Below, one piece after another: positions 43,301 through 54,804 of a DNA stretch of 64,000 bases; within the stretch, counting starts at the first letter, position 1; each line of letters begins with the position of its first letter. The notes below the pieces were generated by a model. That model saw only the letters and a program-made list of their open reading frames with translations, searched no databases and was not told the DNA's origin. The position numbers and the translations under genes are program-made. The DNA is taken from assembly GCA_001600495.1 (NCBI GenBank), contig BCKE01000003.1:124001-188000 (forward strand), read 5' to 3'. The DNA comes from Pilasporangium apinafurcum. Taxonomy: Eukaryota > Oomycota > Peronosporomycetes > Pythiales > Pythiaceae.

Positions 43301-43909
43301 CATGTAATGTCAGAGCTAGGAAGAATGGTTAACAAGAGGCAGCAAGACAACTTTTCGTGAACCTTCATTGTAGCATCTGCAGCAACAGACGCCAGCAGGG
43401 TGTAGTCAAAGGGCGAAAACTCCAATGCGTTGACTTTCGTCGAATGCGCCCGAATCAGCGGAGGCTGAGTACACAGAACATATCAGCGCAAAGCTACCAA
43501 GTGCATATAAAATGGATACATTTTCCAGCGAAGGGAGAAATGAACCAATTCTTACTGTTAGATGTGATTCCTTCCCCGTATCGCTGACCATCTTCACGCG
43601 AATCGCACCGCCTCCTGCAGACAACACAACCCACTTCTTCATTTCTTTTCTCCTCATTGTACGTTTCGTCCCTTCCCGCTGTGTACGCACCGTCCATTTG
43701 ATGCGGAAAGGCGAATTTATCCTTCGTCGCCGTCAGTGTCGTGGCATCGCTGGCGACCTGAAGTTGATGGAAATTCTGCTCCCACGGCAGCTGATGGCAC
43801 TCCATATTGCGGAATTTACTGCTCCGTGTGTATAATCTTTAGTATGTTGATACTAAATATCTATTTTACGAGTTACATACCTCGCTTGGAAGCTCCAACG
43901 CCGCGCCAT
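40332..43909 (-). CDS. CORO7: Tandem coronin (coronin-7/POD-1 type)
   Basis: About eight exons on the minus strand encode two coronin WD40 propellers in one chain. The start is the ATG at 43909, and the second exon begins SKFRNMECHQLPW, the KFR motif that opens coronins. The first propeller ends near 42.5 kb and a Ser/Thr/Pro-rich linker follows (42.0-42.4 kb). The second propeller opens at KYGHK, is split by an intron near 41.9 kb, and ends near 40.7 kb (EKLKEFFQDDIYGP). The final exon reads AQPSLHSLHQAKPQDADDS then DDDWDD and stops at 40332, an acidic Trp tail seen in coronin-7. Coronin-7 acts at the Golgi on actin-linked traffic. One intron near the 5' end is only about 46 bp. Some exon edges are inferred. 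Confidence 0.9.
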
Positions 43910-44096
43910 TTTCGTTTCTTCACTTGGTTCAATTTGCACATCCAAGTCTTCCTTCAGCTAACTGACTGCGTACTTAATTGGGTTTTGAAGCGGGATGATA
44001 ACCGTACTTAACAAATTTTGGACTTGAAATGAAAACCGTACTTAGCGGATGGACTGGGTTTTTCTATTTGGTGGACTCACTTGAGTGCTGCTGCCG

Positions 44097-46292
44097 ATGG
44101 AAATGCAGCGACGACTATGGTTGCGCGTTGTGGCGTCGACTGGCGTGCGTGGGCAAGCACTGCAACCGCAAAATACGTCGGTACCTGTTACACAAACGTG
44201 TCTATCATGGTTTTCCACGGCGGCACCTTCACATGTTCAATGGAAGAAAAAACAACGGTTGCCAGTTTCTCCTTCCGCCCGACGGCTGCGATCTGTAGCC
44301 CCACGTTCGCGGTCTCAGAAGCCATTACGCATCGCAGATAAGCATGTCGCTTCCCTAACTAACGAGCGAGCAACATCGTCAGATTTTGTGCGGATATGTA
44401 ATGCATTGCAGGCTCAGGATGAGATCACATTGCTTGCAAAGACGGATCTGCAAGCGTGGAATTTGGCCTTGCAGCATCGGCTGCTAAAAGATGACACGGC
44501 CGGTGCAAAAGCCCTGCTGTCGTTGCTGGGAAATTTCCAGCGCGCCAATACGAACGAGCAGCTTTGGACTGATTTGCTTTTCACGTTGCTGTGGCAGCCA
44601 TCCAGCATGAACAATCCTGATGAAGTAACACATGTTCTAGAGATGCTGCAGACCCAATATGGGCAAGAATTTGTCGGAAAGCTACTGGTATCGGTCATTA
44701 ACGGATGTGCGAATATCAAAATGTTTGAGCAGGCACAGTTTTTGGTGCGCTATCACCTGGCGTTAGCAGACGATATTCCGCCCATTCCACCGCGTGTTCT
44801 GGGTAATTTGGTGTCGACGATGGCGAAGAAGCGACGGTATGCAGACGTGATCGCGTTTACGAAAGAACTCTTTGCCCATGATCGACTGCCGCTTCATCAG
44901 CTGCAGCAGCCAGTCTTTATTGCACTCTTCGCTAGCTGCAATGCCAAAAAAGTCGATCCGACGGATGCAATCGATATTTTCTTGTCGTGGGTCCAGGAGA
45001 AATATCACCAACTGTTGCTTGAACATGACGGAAATGACAGCGAAGAACAAAAACTTGAGAAAGTTTTTGGTGCAGCGATTCAGTGCGGCGTTCATGCGGG
45101 CAAATACAAGGCAGTACTTCGTTGTTATGATGCAATGGTTCAGCACATGGATGACACTAGTTTATCCTCCAAGAGCACCAATAAGATAGTAATCTCACCG
45201 GATGAAAATATCTACGTGAACGTAATGAAGGCGTGTCTGGCGGAGCAAGACATTGCGCTGTTTAAAGACGTCTATATGTCGATGGTGCGTGACGGTGTGG
45301 GCCGCAGCGCCGGCTTTGGCTCCGCCATCCGCTACTGCCACGTGCATGGGGACGCTGCGTTCCTGGACCAAGTCCTAGACGACGCGTTTGCCGAAGAAGA
45401 CGCCGCGCAGGGCATGTGGATGCTGGATGTGCCACAGTACAATGACGCACTCGGCTGTTTCGCTGAGACTAAGAGCTTTGAGTCGGCGCGTGAGTTGTTC
45501 TCACGGATGGTCAACAACCCATTCATTGTGCCTGATCACATAACGATGGTGGAAATCGTGGAAAACTACCGTGACGCGCCATTTGCCGAGATCTTTGGAC
45601 TGATGGAGCTGTTCCTCGAGTGGCAATTGACGCCAAACCTACAGGTGTTCACATCGCTACTTGCGACCTGTGCGCGTCGGCGACTGATCGGTGATGCAGT
45701 CGCGCTGTTGTCCGCCATGCGCGCACGGGGTGTTGTTCCAGACGTCAAGACGTACACAGTGATCGCGTTCATCTACTCATCGCATGGCGATCTCCCGGGC
45801 ATCATTCAGATTCTAAAAGACATGACCGCGGACAATGTCATTACTGACGCGAAATTCTTTGACTGCGTCATCAACGCGCTCTACGATGCTAGCGGTATCG
45901 ACATGTGCTTTGCGCTCTTCCGTGAGATGCACCACGCGCAGTTGACAATCCCTGAGGGCATGTACGTTGCACTCATCGATTTGGGTACGCGTATCGGCCT
46001 CGTCACACGCACGCTGGCAATTGCTTACAACATGGAATGTGACGGCTTCGCGCTGTCTTCTGAACAGCTGTTGGCGCTCATTCGACGCTGTGAGGCCAGC
46101 GCCGAAGTGGCGGAGCTCATACGCACGTTTTTGCTGCTGCATCAGGGTCATGTGGACCCCGACATGCCGCCACGGTTCACCCGCAACGTTTATGAGGAGC
46201 TTATCGATGTGCTCGTGCGGTTTTCACACAAGGATGCGATTCCAAAAGTCAAGCAGCTTGCACAGGAGGTCGGTTATCAGAACGTGGAGTAA
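44097..46292 (+). CDS. Mitochondrial pentatricopeptide repeat (PPR) protein
   Basis: 731 residues, no intron. The ATG at 44097 is followed by a short basic, Ser- and Val-containing leader (MEMQRRLWLRVVASTGVRGQ), a likely mitochondrial presequence; the open frame before it begins with GTG. The body is a run of about 35-residue helical pairs. Clear PPR motifs include YNDALGCFAETKSFESAREL, FTSLLATCARRRLIGDAVAL, YTVIAFIYSSHGDLPGIIQI and FDCVINALYDASGIDMCFAL. Such proteins bind organelle RNA in a sequence-specific way and aid its processing or translation. It is divergent from the coronin gene, with 187 bp between the starts. Confidence 0.9.
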   Translation: MEMQRRLWLRVVASTGVRGQALQPQNTSVPVTQTCLSWFSTAAPSHVQWKKKQRLPVSPSARRLRSVAPRSRSQKPLRIADKHVASLTNERATSSDFVRICNALQAQDEITLLAKTDLQAWNLALQHRLLKDDTAGAKALLSLLGNFQRANTNEQLWTDLLFTLLWQPSSMNNPDEVTHVLEMLQTQYGQEFVGKLLVSVINGCANIKMFEQAQFLVRYHLALADDIPPIPPRVLGNLVSTMAKKRRYADVIAFTKELFAHDRLPLHQLQQPVFIALFASCNAKKVDPTDAIDIFLSWVQEKYHQLLLEHDGNDSEEQKLEKVFGAAIQCGVHAGKYKAVLRCYDAMVQHMDDTSLSSKSTNKIVISPDENIYVNVMKACLAEQDIALFKDVYMSMVRDGVGRSAGFGSAIRYCHVHGDAAFLDQVLDDAFAEEDAAQGMWMLDVPQYNDALGCFAETKSFESARELFSRMVNNPFIVPDHITMVEIVENYRDAPFAEIFGLMELFLEWQLTPNLQVFTSLLATCARRRLIGDAVALLSAMRARGVVPDVKTYTVIAFIYSSHGDLPGIIQILKDMTADNVITDAKFFDCVINALYDASGIDMCFALFREMHHAQLTIPEGMYVALIDLGTRIGLVTRTLAIAYNMECDGFALSSEQLLALIRRCEASAEVAELIRTFLLLHQGHVDPDMPPRFTRNVYEELIDVLVRFSHKDAIPKVKQLAQEVGYQNVE

Positions 46293-46357
46293 GTACAAAT
46301 GAAATAGAAGAACAGAATGTATATTGGTTGTATTGGCTAATGTAGCGAGTCTCTATA

Positions 46358-47389
46358 CTACTGTGCCGTTTCTGTCTGCCCTAAGTCTGGACTGCTGGTG
46401 TTCCTCCATCTTTTGATCGAACTGCGTTGCTGCGTCTGGAGTTCCCGCACGGCCGCTTCTAGCGGTTGCTGCAGTTTCTCCATCAATGATCGTTCTAACA
46501 CGCTCTGCTTCGCTCGTTCTTCATCGCCAAGCGTATCCGGAGCGCCGTGGTACGTTGTGCGGAACTGCATGTCCGGTACTGCACGTAACATTCGCTCGAC
46601 GACCATTTGTGCGCGCGGGACGTGAAAAGCGGATGTGACAACGTGTACGTTCTCGATCTGTAGATGACGCAGCATTGGCAGCAGTTGATAGATGTTCATG
46701 ATGGTGTCGGCGGTCGTGCAGTTCATGAGGATGTGGTGTGGAGACACACCAGCACGTACCAGTGCATTACGAATGGTTTCACACTCGTTCACGCCGTCAT
46801 CCTCACTAGAGTCGCCTCCTGTGGGTGCCTACAACAGCACATGATTAGTATAAGGCTTTGAGCAGGTTTACAATCCAACAAGGTAACTATCCCAACCCAC
46901 CAAATAACAAAGTCCGGGGCTATTATGTGATTGCTGGATAGTGCTGATCTGCATGACGTCCCAGTATAGTTGCAGTGCCTTCTCCAGCCGCTTAGTCACC
47001 ATTACTGCGTGGTCGCCCTTGCTTGAGGAGATTAACGTGCCGCCGATGATGAGGATTACTTGGCTGGGGGGAGGGAAATATGACGGTGATTGTGTTTGTG
47101 TTTCGTCTATCGCTACATCTTCATCATCACCTGTATTGCTATCAGTCTCGGGGATGCTGTTGAGGTTGGGCTTCACCGCTGGATGCCTAGACTCCATACG
47201 CATAGGACCCATGTCATCACAAGTGAGTCCATGACGAAAGAGGTCGAGTCCTGCGGCGGCAAGAAGCTGCTTGGAATTTCGTCCCTTAATCCATCGCATC
47301 GAATCCGTTGGCAGGAGCGTCCCCACTAGCTGCAGCCCACCAGCACCACCAGCATTCGGGGCAGTGGCGTCGCTCAGTGAGCGCATCAT
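46358..47389 (-). CDS. DUF218 (YdcF-like) protein
   Basis: Two exons, 47389-46901 and 46828-46358, with a 72 bp intron, give about 320 residues. The DUF218 fold starts with QVILIIGG in the first exon, and the second exon carries ECETIRNALVRAGVSPHHIL, then NCTTADTIMNIY, then IENVHVVTSAFHVPRAQMVV, which are the family's core motifs (E.....L...GV....I......T..N......I..V.ivTs.yH..Ra). The first about 100 residues are polar and poorly conserved. In another frame just upstream an ATG at about 47503 opens a plausible N-terminus (MNGRLTLLLSTLKFATIDPL) that ends at a stop near 47389. This may mean that an upstream exon or a frame change was missed. The biochemical role of eukaryotic DUF218 proteins is not well known. 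Confidence 0.8.
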
Positions 47390-47562
47390 CTGATCTTGCA
47401 GACGTTCTTCACGTAAACAAGTGCGCGCTCTGCCAAATGCCGTAACGGATCAATGGTCGCGAACTTCAACGTCGAAAGTAACAACGTGAGACGGCCATTC
47501 ATCACTTCATAACGTTACATCCAGTGTGCTCGAAAGGACGCACTCGCTTGCTTTGAACAAAG

Positions 47563-49259
47563 ATGCGTGAGAGCGAGGACTACGTAGAAAATGACGCGTT
47601 GGAGCAGGTGGATCCGTTCTATGTCGCGCTGCTGCGTTGCCGCCAGCGCAGGTTTAACGAATGCATTGACATCTGCACAGACATCCTCGCGCAAAATCCC
47701 TACGACCAGGCAGGGAACATCGTATTTTATGCAGAGCTACTGGGGCTTGGTAGATGGCTCACTTGTGTTTGCGTATATATAGGCAGCGTGGGTGACGAAG
47801 ACCAAGGCACTGACGCAACAGACGTATATCGACGACTCCGAACTTGAAGAGGACGGCGCTGCAGATCTGCTCATGGATGACAATGTTATGGCATCTATGC
47901 CGCGGCCCGGAACGTCTCTCAATCGTCCCAACACTCGCTCTGGAGGAGGAATGACTTCTGGGGACCCTGGTCTTCGTCCGATGACTGCATCTGGGCGTCC
48001 ACTAAGTGGATTTGCGAGACCAGGGACCGGATCCCGTCCAAGCACAGGTAGTATGTCGGTGGATCGAGCTTTGCAGGGGAATCGACCAGGAACGTCCAGG
48101 CCAGCGACAACACTGGGGCGACAGGTACGTCTGGGTACAGCGTCGATGCAGATGAACGACAGTGGTGTCTTTATCGATGTGAATCGACTAGACTTAAAGC
48201 GCTATGCCACGCGACCGGCAATTGCCAAAGTGCTGGTAGACTATTTGCTCTACCACGAGCACAACCCTCGCAAAGCGCTAGAACTGGCGGCTGAAGCAAC
48301 TGTCGCCGCGGACTATAAGGACTGGTGGTGGAAAGCGCGCCTGGGGAAATGTTACTATCAATTAGGTCTCTTCCGTGATGCAGAGAAGCAATTTGAGTCG
48401 TCACTACGCAACCAAGACATGGTGATTACGTTTCTAGAACTGGGCAAAGTCTATCTGCGGCTCGACCAGCCTAACACAGCGCTTGATCGCTACCAGCGCG
48501 CTAAGGACAAGTTCCCCGGCGATGTTCATTTGCTCACAGCCATCGCACGTGTGCACGACATGCTCAACGACATGGAAAAAGGCGTCGAAGTCTACAAAGA
48601 GGTACTTCAATTGGACGCATCGAACATTGAGGCTATCGCGTGTTTGGCCTCCAATTATTTCTACACTGACCATCCAGAAGTGGCATTGCGGTACTACCGT
48701 CGGCTGCTACAGATGGATGTGAACAACGCCGAACTCTGGTGCAACATCGGACTCTGTTGCTTCTACGCGTCGCAGTACGACATGACGCTCTCGTGCTTTG
48801 ATCGCGCGCTTGCGATGGCCTCGGATGACTGCATGGCCGACATTTGGTACAATATCGGGCAGGTAGCTATTGGTATTGGAGATCTGGGACTCGCCTACCA
48901 GGCATTCAAGATTGCTGTGACTGCCGATCCGAACCACGCTGAGTCGCACAACAACCTCGGTGTGCTGGAGCTGCGCAAGGGCAACCTCGATCAGGCGCGC
49001 GCGAGTTTTCAACTAGCCGAGTCACTTGCCGATTTCATGTTCGAACCGAGCTATAACCGAGGTGCGTCATCATCACAAATGAGTCAGTACTTGGATTGTT
49101 TCTTATATTTTTGCTATTCCTATAGCATTGCTGGCGTACAAAGTGGGCGATTTCCACGATTCGTTCACTAAGGTCAACAAGGCGATGCAGCTATATCCCA
49201 CACACAGCGACTCACTCGAACTGAAAAAGCAGCTACAGCAGTTTTTGAGCATGATCTAA
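47563..49259 (+). CDS. TTC8: BBS8/TTC8, BBSome subunit
   Basis: Three exons: 47563-47721, 47783-49061 and 49126-49259. The protein opens with the BBS8 N-terminus (RCRQRRFNECIDICTDIL...NPYDQ), then AAWVTKTKALTQQTYIDD and the characteristic PRPGTSLNRP and RPMTASGRPLSGFARPGTGS repeats of the basic Pro/Gly/Ser-rich linker. Eight or so TPR units follow (for example WYNIGQVAIGIGDLGLAYQA). The last exon reads ALLAYKVGDFHDSFTKVNKA. BBS8 is a TPR subunit of the BBSome, which moves membrane proteins in cilia and flagella. Its presence fits a zoospore-forming oomycete. Alignment to human TTC8 is continuous, and the 61 and 64 bp introns keep frame. Confidence 0.95.
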
Positions 49260-49459
49260 GAAAACAAAAGAAAGGCAATAGAGGGAAGAAAAAAACACAT
49301 AAACAACATATCTCCGTAATAGCTAAAGGCAGTTTGTTAATATGGAATCGGTCGTCAAAATGAAAAAAACCAAGGCAACTCGAAGTCCAGATAACACATT
49401 GTAGACGAAGCTTAACTCCCACTCCTGCTCGCGTCGAGAGGCGGCACTGGTCGGCGTTT

Positions 49460-50419
49460 CTACAAAAAATAGTCTGGCGTGCGCTTCTTTTCATTGAAAG
49501 AGCTGTCTCTTGGGGCAGGATCAAACTGAATAAACTTGCACGTTTCGTATACTTTATCGCCGTTGCGGTCACACATCACCTCATCAATTTCCATCAGTGC
49601 AGCCTGGTTGCCGCAGCGGTAGCAGTAGTTGGGTGCACTGAAGATCGTGACGACGCCACGATTATGCGTCCATTGGTACCCTTCCATCACGAGCTGATGC
49701 GCGCGCGCGATGAACGTGAGGCCATTGCTGCGTTTAAACTGTTCCGTAATGTCCTGACCGAACGTATACCCAGCGCCACGCGGCGAGATTCCCCAACCCA
49801 TACGGTCATCTGGATCGGACCATACAAGATCACACATGGGGCCCTCGTGTGGCACTTCCTGTACGCGGTCGAGCGCACGTGCGTGGTCAAGCGTGTCGAT
49901 CGAAGGCGAGAGACCGCCGTGCATGCAGAAGACGCGGTTCTCGATCAGTGCCGTCATGGGCAGATGGTCGAAGAGGTCGGTGAAGTACTTCCATACATTG
50001 GCATTGCCATACTTACGCAGACATTCGTCGTAAAAGCCGTAGACTTGTGTGATCTGTCGACTTTCATGGTTCCCACGAAGGATCGTGATGCGCTCACGAT
50101 GCCGTACCTTGAGTGCCACGAGTAGCGTGACACTCTCGAGCGAGTAATAGCCGCGGTCGACGTAGTCTCCCATGAAGAGGTAGTTCGTGTCTGGACAGCC
50201 GCCGCCTATCCGGAAGAGCTCGAGCAGATCGTAAAACTGCCCGTGGATGTCACCGCACACAGTCACAGGACAGCGTACGGGTTGCACGTTCGATTCAGAC
50301 GCGAGAATTTCCTTTCCCTTCTGGCATAGTTCATAGATCTCAGTCTCCGTGAGATTCTCAGCTCTGCGCAATCGATCAATCTGCGCGTCTAGCGCCTTCA
50401 TTTCCCCGCGCGAATCCAT
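49460..50419 (-). CDS. PP2A catalytic subunit
   Basis: 319 residues from the ATG at 50419, no intron. All phosphatase motifs are intact: GDIHG, GDYVDRG, RGNHES, HGGLSPS and [11 protein letters not shown]. The C-terminus TPDYFL is the conserved PP2A tail that is methylated at the terminal Leu. The segments [16 protein letters not shown] and LVMEGYQW place it with PP2A proper and not PP4 or PP6. Unusual is an insertion of about 8 residues near [26 protein letters not shown], where most PP2A proteins have a shorter loop. PP2A works with scaffold and regulatory subunits in the cytosol and nucleus. Confidence 0.96.
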   Translation of the reverse strand: MDSRGEMKALDAQIDRLRRAENLTETEIYELCQKGKEILASESNVQPVRCPVTVCGDIHGQFYDLLELFRIGGGCPDTNYLFMGDYVDRGYYSLESVTLLVALKVRHRERITILRGNHESRQITQVYGFYDECLRKYGNANVWKYFTDLFDHLPMTALIENRVFCMHGGLSPSIDTLDHARALDRVQEVPHEGPMCDLVWSDPDDRMGWGISPRGAGYTFGQDITEQFKRSNGLTFIARAHQLVMEGYQWTHNRGVVTIFSAPNYCYRCGNQAALMEIDEVMCDRNGDKVYETCKFIQFDPAPRDSSFNEKKRTPDYFL

Positions 50420-51566
50420 TCTCACTTCCTTCTCTCCCTTCCGCTCGCTGCTAATGTAGCTGCTGGTTGGGGATCAAAACCAAAACACCCCCACTGAACT
50501 CAGGGGAAAAGCAAAGTGATGATATACTGAATCAGACACAATAGTTTAGATAAGAATGATGGTAACGATGATACAACAAAGCTCTGTAGGAAGTTACAAA
50601 ATACATTTTACCCAATGATATTAAACTTATAAAATCATATTGAAGTGTATCAACCTAAAAAACTAGAGAGGAGACAATGCAGATACTTTCATTAGGAGTC
50701 GCGTACACAATCAAAACGCTTGGAATACACCTCAGCAGCAATATGAGCCTACATGAGGGCGCGCTTGTATGGAAACCCGTAACATATAAATGCTTAAATG
50801 CGTACCGTTCATTACAAGTGGGTGCTATACATACATATTGGATCACACATCATTTTATGTTCCCTTACAAACGTTCTTAGTTATCATTCATTCCTATGGA
50901 AGTAGGAGGATGGCGATTCATTCTATCTTTCCGCAATCATTCCATTCAAGCAGCTAGTGGAGATGTGGCTTGAGTGCACAGTTAACTATAGTCCTAGGTT
51001 CCTTCTCACGAGAATATGCTTCTGGTGCAGAAAGATTGCTCTTGATTGCACGAAGACAAGTGCTGGCTTTCTAACTGAGGCGAATACGTTCACGAGTACT
51101 ACAGCAATTTTCTTGCTAATAAACCATGGACCACAAACAGTGAGAATGACATCCATAACAAAAACAATGGTGACTAGTTTAGAAGATTACTATTTCTTAG
51201 ATGGGTTTGTTTTCTAGGTTCGCACTCAATTTCCTCGACGAACTTAACGTCATTACTGTGCATGAAAGGTCACAGATGTGTGCATGAGTGAATCACTTGT
51301 GGAGGTCCTAAATAGAAACGCCCTTGCAATCGAAGTAGCAGCATGTCGAACGCACGCAAAGGCCACTACATGCCAAAGAGCGACGCCGGTGACAGCTTCG
51401 AAGAGCTGTCTGGAAAACTCACTGCCGATCTGCGCAACCACGTTCGCTTCATGGTATTTTTTCTTCGCCATCTGTGGCTCTTCCGCATATGTTGTCACGT
51501 AACGTAATAAAATAATATTATGCCGGTTAGTCCGATTATCCTGTTCTTTCAGACGATTGGATTCAA
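50420..51566. other. Intergenic upstream of the PP2A and intron-rich genes
   Basis: 1.15 kb between divergent genes. A + strand frame at 51341-51505 (MSNARKGHYMPKSDAGDSFE) could be an upstream exon of the gene at 51567, through a GTATTT donor at 51452 to an AACAG acceptor. The opposite strand holds an equally long frame (MAKKKYHEANVV at about 51471). I cannot choose between them. The rest is AT-rich and empty. Confidence 0.4.
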
Positions 51567-53032
51567 ATGGCAGAACAGATTGGACGCATTGGCGACATTA
51601 CAGAGATGGTAGGGACGATGACTGTCTCATGTCTTTCGGATATCAATCTGATACATGTGGTTCTCGTCTTACATTGCTTTAGGAAAGAACGTTGCCCAAA
51701 CAGCAGGATGCAACGCTATGGGAATGCGAGGAAGTTGCATTGAGGTACGGGGCATAAAAGCAGAAACTCTGTTCTGTCAATGCTCTGACTCTCGATATCT
51801 TCTTTACTGACAGATACTTGCTGGAAGACGGGAAGCTTAATCTGTGCGTTCATCTAACTTCCACAAAGCAAAGAGTATGATACTTTGACAGCGACTCTGT
51901 TCAACTGATTGTTTGTAGATGCCTTCGCAACATGGTGAGCTATAATGAGTACCTCAAACGAATGGTTGAACGAGGGCCAGTCAAGGTGCGTCTCTTTGGT
52001 TCCCTCCTTTCTAGTCGTACTATTAACAATTGTTTCATAATCCCTGGCTGCATATCTGCTAGGATACAACGACAGAAATCATGCAGAAGTTTGAAAAAGG
52101 AATGGGCTTAATGCTCAAGAACGCCTGGCTACATGCTGAAGCCGTTCAAGTAAGTCTTTATGACGGAAATCATGTTGTACTCCTTGATTCTAACACGCAT
52201 CAACGCCGCTACTAAAGACCACGGATATTCCTCTACTAATCGAGTACATTCATGATGTTCTCACCTACTGCTTGGAGAATCCAGACGTACGTGCTGCACA
52301 ATTAAAATGATTCCACTTCACTCACTCTCATGACGTCGTTTTGCTAATTCTGCTGACAGTACTTGGCAAACAAGAAGCTGGACAGTTGTCAGGAAATCAC
52401 AGTTATCCACTTTCTCTTGGGTTTGTGCAAGCAGCTGGACAGTATTGATGAGTCTAGGTAAGAGCGAATGCACATCACGTATGATTACCTTAAGCTGAAA
52501 TTTAGACGTCACTGTTTCAGAATCATGCCATTGATTGTTGAGAAGCGGATTTTCGTTTTACTGGCCATACACTTGAGTGCTCACTTGAACATTCTCAGCG
52601 TACGTTGCACTAGCCTTTAGATTCGCCTACATCTCAAACTCATCATATGGAATTCGTTTGCTTCCAGCTGGCAGACATAGCTGTTGGGGTCGAAACACTT
52701 GCATTACTCTGCAACACAGAGGACTTTCAATCCCATTCAGTACGTTCACCGATATCTAAACATCTATCCCCTTTGACTACATATAAAACATTGTAATGAA
52801 AATCTACAGGACCTCTATATCGACTCACTCGAGGCGGAATCGGCGCTCCTGTCGCTTCGCGGTACGTACGTTGCTGTCATGTCACTGCACAACATCAACT
52901 GCACAGCTGATATTGAGTGATTGAATCTTGACAGATGAATACTTAGAAGAAGTGACGGAGGACACGGATGTGCGCAAGCGACTGCGCCCTCTCCTTGACG
53001 CCATCCAGCAGCTCTCACAGAGTCGCAAGTAA
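51567..53032 (+). CDS. Intron-rich helical protein of unknown function
   Basis: Twelve exons joined in frame by 11 short GT-AG introns give about 255 residues: 51567-51608, 51683-51744, 51814-51843, 51919-51985, 52063-52149, 52218-52286, 52360-52457, 52521-52599, 52668-52739, 52810-52861 and 52935-53032, plus a possible 5' exon at 51341. The sequence (MAEQIGRIGDITEMERTLPK, then WECEEVALRYLLEDGKLNLC) is all alpha-helical with no membrane span, and looks like an ARM- or HEAT-like repeat protein. I do not recognise the family. Such intron density is far above that of its neighbours. Closest guess by context is a conserved, perhaps flagellar, protein. Confidence 0.7.
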
Positions 53033-53212
53033 TCCAGTTGAAGTGATGAAGAAGAGTTAGTGTGGGTCACCTGAGTTTAGGATTGTAGGGACTTGGATTA
53101 AGATGGCCTCATTTTCCAACCTTCTTCGTGCAATTGAGCGAGTGTGGTTATTGCGTGAGCTGCTCATCATCAGGGTCAGTGCGTGGCGGCACCTGCGCCT
53201 CTGCGTCCCAAG

Positions 53213-54677
53213 ATGAGCAACCATGACCCCACGATCTACACACTGCTGCTCACGGTCATGTGTTTGCTGCTGCTGCTCTTCATCCTCACGCGACTGCTCG
53301 CGTCCGTGCGCAACAAGAACAAACTCCTCTCCTGGTCCACGTGCTTTCATCTGCTCTGTTTGCTCTGGACCGTCGTCCGGTCAACATATTGGATCATGAT
53401 CCAGACGAAGGAGAGTCTCAAGTATTTGGAGCTTTATCTGCTCTACTGGTTCCCTACGCCTATCCAGTGAGTAAGGCTTTCGCATTGTGCATATGGATGG
53501 ATATCGTCATGAGATCGACTGGCCTAATCGTGCGTACTCATGATCAGATTTGCCAACTTTTCGCTCCTTATTCTTTTCTACATACAAGTTATCACAGGCA
53601 AGAAATGGCGCTCGCGGTGGCGGAATGTCTGTCTACCGCTCTACTTGATCATGACGACGTCCATGACGACCTTCACGGCCGTTTGGGCACTTAATTCCTC
53701 CAATGACATCTCAAACGCTTACGAGTTCGGCGATGAATACGATCAGGAGTTCTCGCAGGTCTCTGACGTGAGTGTACAGTTGATCTACTCGGCCATCTCG
53801 TTCTTTTTGCTCAGTGTGCTCTTTGGTGTCTTTGGCTGGCAAATGGCAAATGTAACTGGACGCATTCGTCTACTACTGTGATAAGCATATTACGCTAACT
53901 GACTTTCTCTATTCATTGCAGATTGAAAGCTGGAAGCGAAGACGTCTCCTGATTTCGAAACCACGGGTATGTCAGTCTCAGTTTCTCATGGCAATTAACT
54001 GATGTGAAGAATGCTGATCAAAAACTGATACATGCACCTCTAAATAGAGTCTGGCTATCATCAACGCGTTGCTTTGCCTCATCTTCTTCACGCGCTCCAT
54101 TAGAGACCTCGCAACGTCGCAAAATTGGTTTCTCAGCATCTGGAACCAGCTCGACATGAATGGGCGCGTTACGACTTTTTCGTATTTTGTTTTCTTTTGC
54201 TTTTGGGAATTCTTGCCAACCATTTTGCTGCTCTGCTTGATCACAACCAAGGCCGGAGGCGTGGGAGGTATGGCTCACACTTACTGGAATAGTTTTGATC
54301 TGTATGCTCAGCCTATCTGGCGCTGAATTACGTTTGGTTCTGTAGCTCCTCGCCACGGCTCGTCACACGCACAGAAGCTGCCGGATTTTGGGCTCTTCCA
54401 CATCATCAATACGGGGGCTGCAGAGAAGTCGGACGGAAAGCTTTTGGCTGGTAGCCCCATGGTCGCTTCCTACGGCACAGTCGGGTCAGGGACGCTCACT
54501 GAACGGCCGCGTTGGACACACGGCGGCGATTTGTTCCAGGACCCATTGCGGTACGACTCGGACGATAATGTTGGCCCATCGCCGCGTCATCTGCTGCCAG
54601 AGAGTTTCAACAGCGACGGTGGCAGCACCACTGCTTCCGGGTCCTTTGATCAGCGGCCCTATTTGACGTCAGCTTGA
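53213..54677 (+). CDS. TOM1/THH1/GPR137-type 7-transmembrane protein
   Basis: Five exons: 53213-53466, 53548-53851, 53922-53966, 54048-54267 and 54346-54677, about 384 residues. Seven hydrophobic segments can be counted, including YTLLLTVMCLLLLLFILTRL, ANFSLLILFYIQVI, YSAISFFLLSVLFGVFGW, LAIINALLCLIFFTRSIRDL and SYFVFFCFWEFLPTILLLCL. The pattern RNKNKLL and then TFTAVWAL, and FFTRSIRDL, resemble plant TOM1/THH1 and animal GPR137 proteins, which sit in lysosomal, vacuolar or related membranes. The C-terminal 100 residues are soluble, with Gly, Ser and Asp. ATG 53213 is preferred over the in-frame GTG 30 bp upstream. Confidence 0.7.
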
Positions 54678-54804
54678 GATGATATGGATATAGTAAAAAC
54701 GTATAAATGTGAAAAAGATCAATCGCGACCCTTACCATGTACAAGCAAGAAGAAAAGTGAAGATGAACAAGTATAAAGCGTTGTGACATTGGTGGATTGC
54801 ACGA

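Noticed and set aside
51253-51498. 81-codon minus-strand frame with a hydrophobic stretch upstream of the intron-rich gene
   Set aside because: It overlaps a possible exon on the other strand (51341) and has no recognisable features; neither can be preferred.
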